From Flavobacteriaceae bacterium (GTDB lineage Bacteria; Bacteroidota; Bacteroidia; Flavobacteriales; Flavobacteriaceae), in NCBI GenBank assembly GCA_947472705.1, contig CANJDA010000035.1:1-16390 (forward strand): a stretch of DNA of 16,390 bases, written 5' to 3'. This document shows, piece after piece, positions 15,141-16,390 of this stretch; the stretch's first letter is position 1, and each line of letters starts with the position of its first letter. The position numbers and the translations under genes were made by a program. Under the pieces are notes generated by a model, which was given only the letters and a program-made list of their open reading frames with translations, was not told where the DNA came from and ran no database searches.

Positions 15141-16079
15141 TTAGAATTGGTAAACCACTTCAAGTTTATAATCTTTCAAAGATTGTTTTGCTTTTTCTAA
15201 ATCTTGTGTAAATCCTAAAATATAACCGCCTCCACCAGATCCGCAAAGTTTTAGGTAGTAATCGTTTGTGTCAATGCCACGTTGCCAAACACCGTGAAAT
15301 TGTTCTGGGATCATGGGCTTAAAGTTGTTCAACACCACTTTTGATAATTGCTTAGTGTTTTCGAAAAGCGATTTCATATCACCTCCTAAGAAATTTTCCA
15401 CACAAGCATCGGTATATTTAACAAACTGATTTTTTAGCATTTTACGGAAACCTTCTTCTTTTAGGTTCTCCATAAAAATATTTACCATTGGAGCAGTTTC
15501 GCCAACAATTCCTGAGTCTAATAAGAAAACGGCACCTTTCCCTGTGGCACTTTGAGATGGAATGCCAGTAGCTTCAATATTATCTTTAGAATTAATTAAT
15601 ATCGGAATACTTAAATAACTATTTAAAGGATCTAGACCAGAACTTTTTCCGTGGAAGAACGATTCCATTTGAGCAAAAATGGCTTTTAACTGCAATAGTT
15701 TTTCACGGGTTAAATTTTCTAAAACCGTGATTTTAGCATTGGCATATTTATCATAAATAGCCGCAACAAGAGCACCACTACTTCCAACACCATATCCTTG
15801 AGGGATACTAGAGTCAAAGTACATGCCACGCTCAACATCCGCTTTTAAAACATCCAAATTGAAAGTCACCAATGCAGGTTGGTCGTTTTGCAATTGCTCC
15901 AAATAAGTCACAAAACGCATTAAACTTGCATTAGATTTCACTGCTTCTTGAGACGGATTTTCGTCCACCTTTAAAGCACCGTTATAAAAATTATAGGGGA
16001 TTGATAAACCTTTAGAATCTTTTATTATTCCGTATTCTCCGAAGAGAAGAATCTTTGAGTAAAATAAGGGTCCTTTCAT
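15141..16079 (-). CDS. GHMP kinase, probable mevalonate kinase
   Basis: Mevalonate kinase phosphorylates mevalonate with ATP in the route to isopentenyl diphosphate. The 312-residue protein has the three GHMP motifs: the N-terminal SKILLFGEYGII (K9 is the expected phosphate-contacting Lys), the ATP-binding PQGYGVGSSGALV (93-105), and the C-terminal CGSGGGGYIL (279-288). KSSGLDP contains D150 in the place of the mevalonate kinase catalytic Asp. Its neighbours support the assignment: the diphosphomevalonate decarboxylase gene is directly upstream on the same strand and a UbiA prenyltransferase is 16 nt downstream. Phosphomevalonate kinase or another GHMP member is possible. No TAnnTTTG element lies in the 91-bp gap before it, which fits co-transcription from upstream. 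Confidence 0.87.
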   Translation of the reverse strand: MKGPLFYSKILLFGEYGIIKDSKGLSIPYNFYNGALKVDENPSQEAVKSNASLMRFVTYLEQLQNDQPALVTFNLDVLKADVERGMYFDSSIPQGYGVGSSGALVAAIYDKYANAKITVLENLTREKLLQLKAIFAQMESFFHGKSSGLDPLNSYLSIPILINSKDNIEATGIPSQSATGKGAVFLLDSGIVGETAPMVNIFMENLKEEGFRKMLKNQFVKYTDACVENFLGGDMKSLFENTKQLSKVVLNNFKPMIPEQFHGVWQRGIDTNDYYLKLCGSGGGGYILGFTQDLEKAKQSLKDYKLEVVYQF

Positions 16080-16136
16080 ATATGTAAAATATATTTGTCA
16101 GTGGTCATATATGGTATCGCCTTTTTATTTATTAAT

Positions 16137-16152
16137 GTTTGCTTGCGCAAAC
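16137..16152. other. GTTTGC/GCAAAC hairpin in the gap between mvaD and the mevalonate kinase gene
   Basis: A perfect 6-bp inverted repeat lies about 18 nt after the mvaD stop codon. On the minus strand the loop is GCAA, a stable GNRA tetraloop, and there is no T run behind it. It is therefore unlikely to end transcription fully and may be a processing or stability element. Confidence 0.45.
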
Positions 16153-16170
16153 TTGTTTTTAATGGCGATT

Positions 16171-16390
16171 TCATAGAATGTTAATTGCTCCAGTTCCAAT
16201 TTCATCACAAATATACTGACCATTTTGACAATAGCCAACTAATTCACTGGTAATAAATTGCAAACATTCGACTATAACGTTTTCGGTATACAAAACGTGT
16301 ACATTAGCCCCCGCATCAAGAGTAAAACATATCGGAATTTTCGTGTCATTTCGAAACTTCCATATTTTATTAATGATTTCTAAAGTGTTA
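16171..16390 (-). CDS. mvaD: Diphosphomevalonate decarboxylase, C-terminal end (5' part outside window)
   Basis: Read on the minus strand from the window edge (first full codon ends at 16389), 72 residues and a TGA stop are seen. The stretch ICFTLDAGANVHVLY contains the DAGxN signature of the C-terminal part of diphosphomevalonate decarboxylases, and the ending GYCQNGQYICDEIGTGAINI is also like flavobacterial members. The enzyme decarboxylates mevalonate diphosphate to isopentenyl diphosphate, the last step of the mevalonate pathway. The rest of the gene is outside the window. The mevalonate kinase-like gene follows 91 nt downstream on the same strand, so the two are likely one operon. Confidence 0.85.
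   Translation of the reverse strand, partial: NTLEIINKIWKFRNDTKIPICFTLDAGANVHVLYTENVIVECLQFITSELVGYCQNGQYICDEIGTGAINIL

Noticed and set aside
16090..16097. Plus-strand TATATTTG resembling a promoter -7 element
   Set aside because: No gene starts downstream on that strand, no -33 partner is visible, and AT-rich spacers give such matches by chance.
1..16390. CRISPR arrays, insertion sequences, phage genes, defence or toxin-antitoxin systems
   Set aside because: No regularly spaced repeats, transposase or integrase motifs, target duplications or toxin/antitoxin-like gene pairs were seen.

Overview
The window looks like chromosomal DNA of a low-GC member of the Bacteroidota, most likely Flavobacterium or a close flavobacterial relative. 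Four things point there. A secreted protein ends in a type IX secretion (T9SS) sorting domain. Several genes are preceded by the Bacteroidota -7 promoter consensus TAnnTTTG and lack Shine-Dalgarno sites. The tRNA does not encode its CCA end. Isoprenoid genes of the mevalonate pathway are present, as is usual in Flavobacteriia. No integrase, transposase, phage gene, CRISPR array or toxin-antitoxin pair is visible, and no stretch above about 200 bp lacks a gene or RNA.

Left part, plus strand (1-7014): the 3' portion of a large secreted reprolysin-like metalloprotease with a P domain and T9SS signal is closed by a strong terminator. Then come ruvC and, after a 70-bp AT-rich repeat spacer, a tightly packed run of hemW, a cyclase-family (formamidase-like) gene, a GNAT acetyltransferase, a VOC/bleomycin-resistance-like protein and a YjbR-like protein. 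Gaps in that run are 4-13 nt or overlaps, so it reads as one operon, closed by a hairpin terminator that can also serve the facing gene.

Middle (7026-10842): a minus-strand DUF4407 membrane/coiled-coil protein and a minus-strand M20 dipeptidase, then a self-contained plus-strand tRNA-Leu(UAG) with its own promoter and terminator. A plus-strand unrecognised single-pass membrane protein with a coiled coil follows, with a 12-bp palindrome upstream. A bidirectional terminator closes this part.

Right part, all minus strand (10850-16390), in order of transcription: the C-terminal end of diphosphomevalonate decarboxylase, mevalonate kinase-like GHMP kinase, a UbiA prenyltransferase, a GC-richer intergenic element, an RluB-type pseudouridine synthase with its own -7 element, a terminator, a SnoaL/NTF2-like protein and a DUF885 lipoprotein. 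The first three form an isoprenoid module that makes isopentenyl precursors and probably attaches a prenyl chain to a lipid acceptor.

Most of the window is ordinary core genome. No new multi-gene system was identified. The points most worth a second look are the structured intergenic element at 14091-14203, the isoprenoid/UbiA module and its possible archaeal-type ether-lipid role, the altered metal-site motif of the cyclase-family protein, and the two uncharacterised membrane/coiled-coil proteins.
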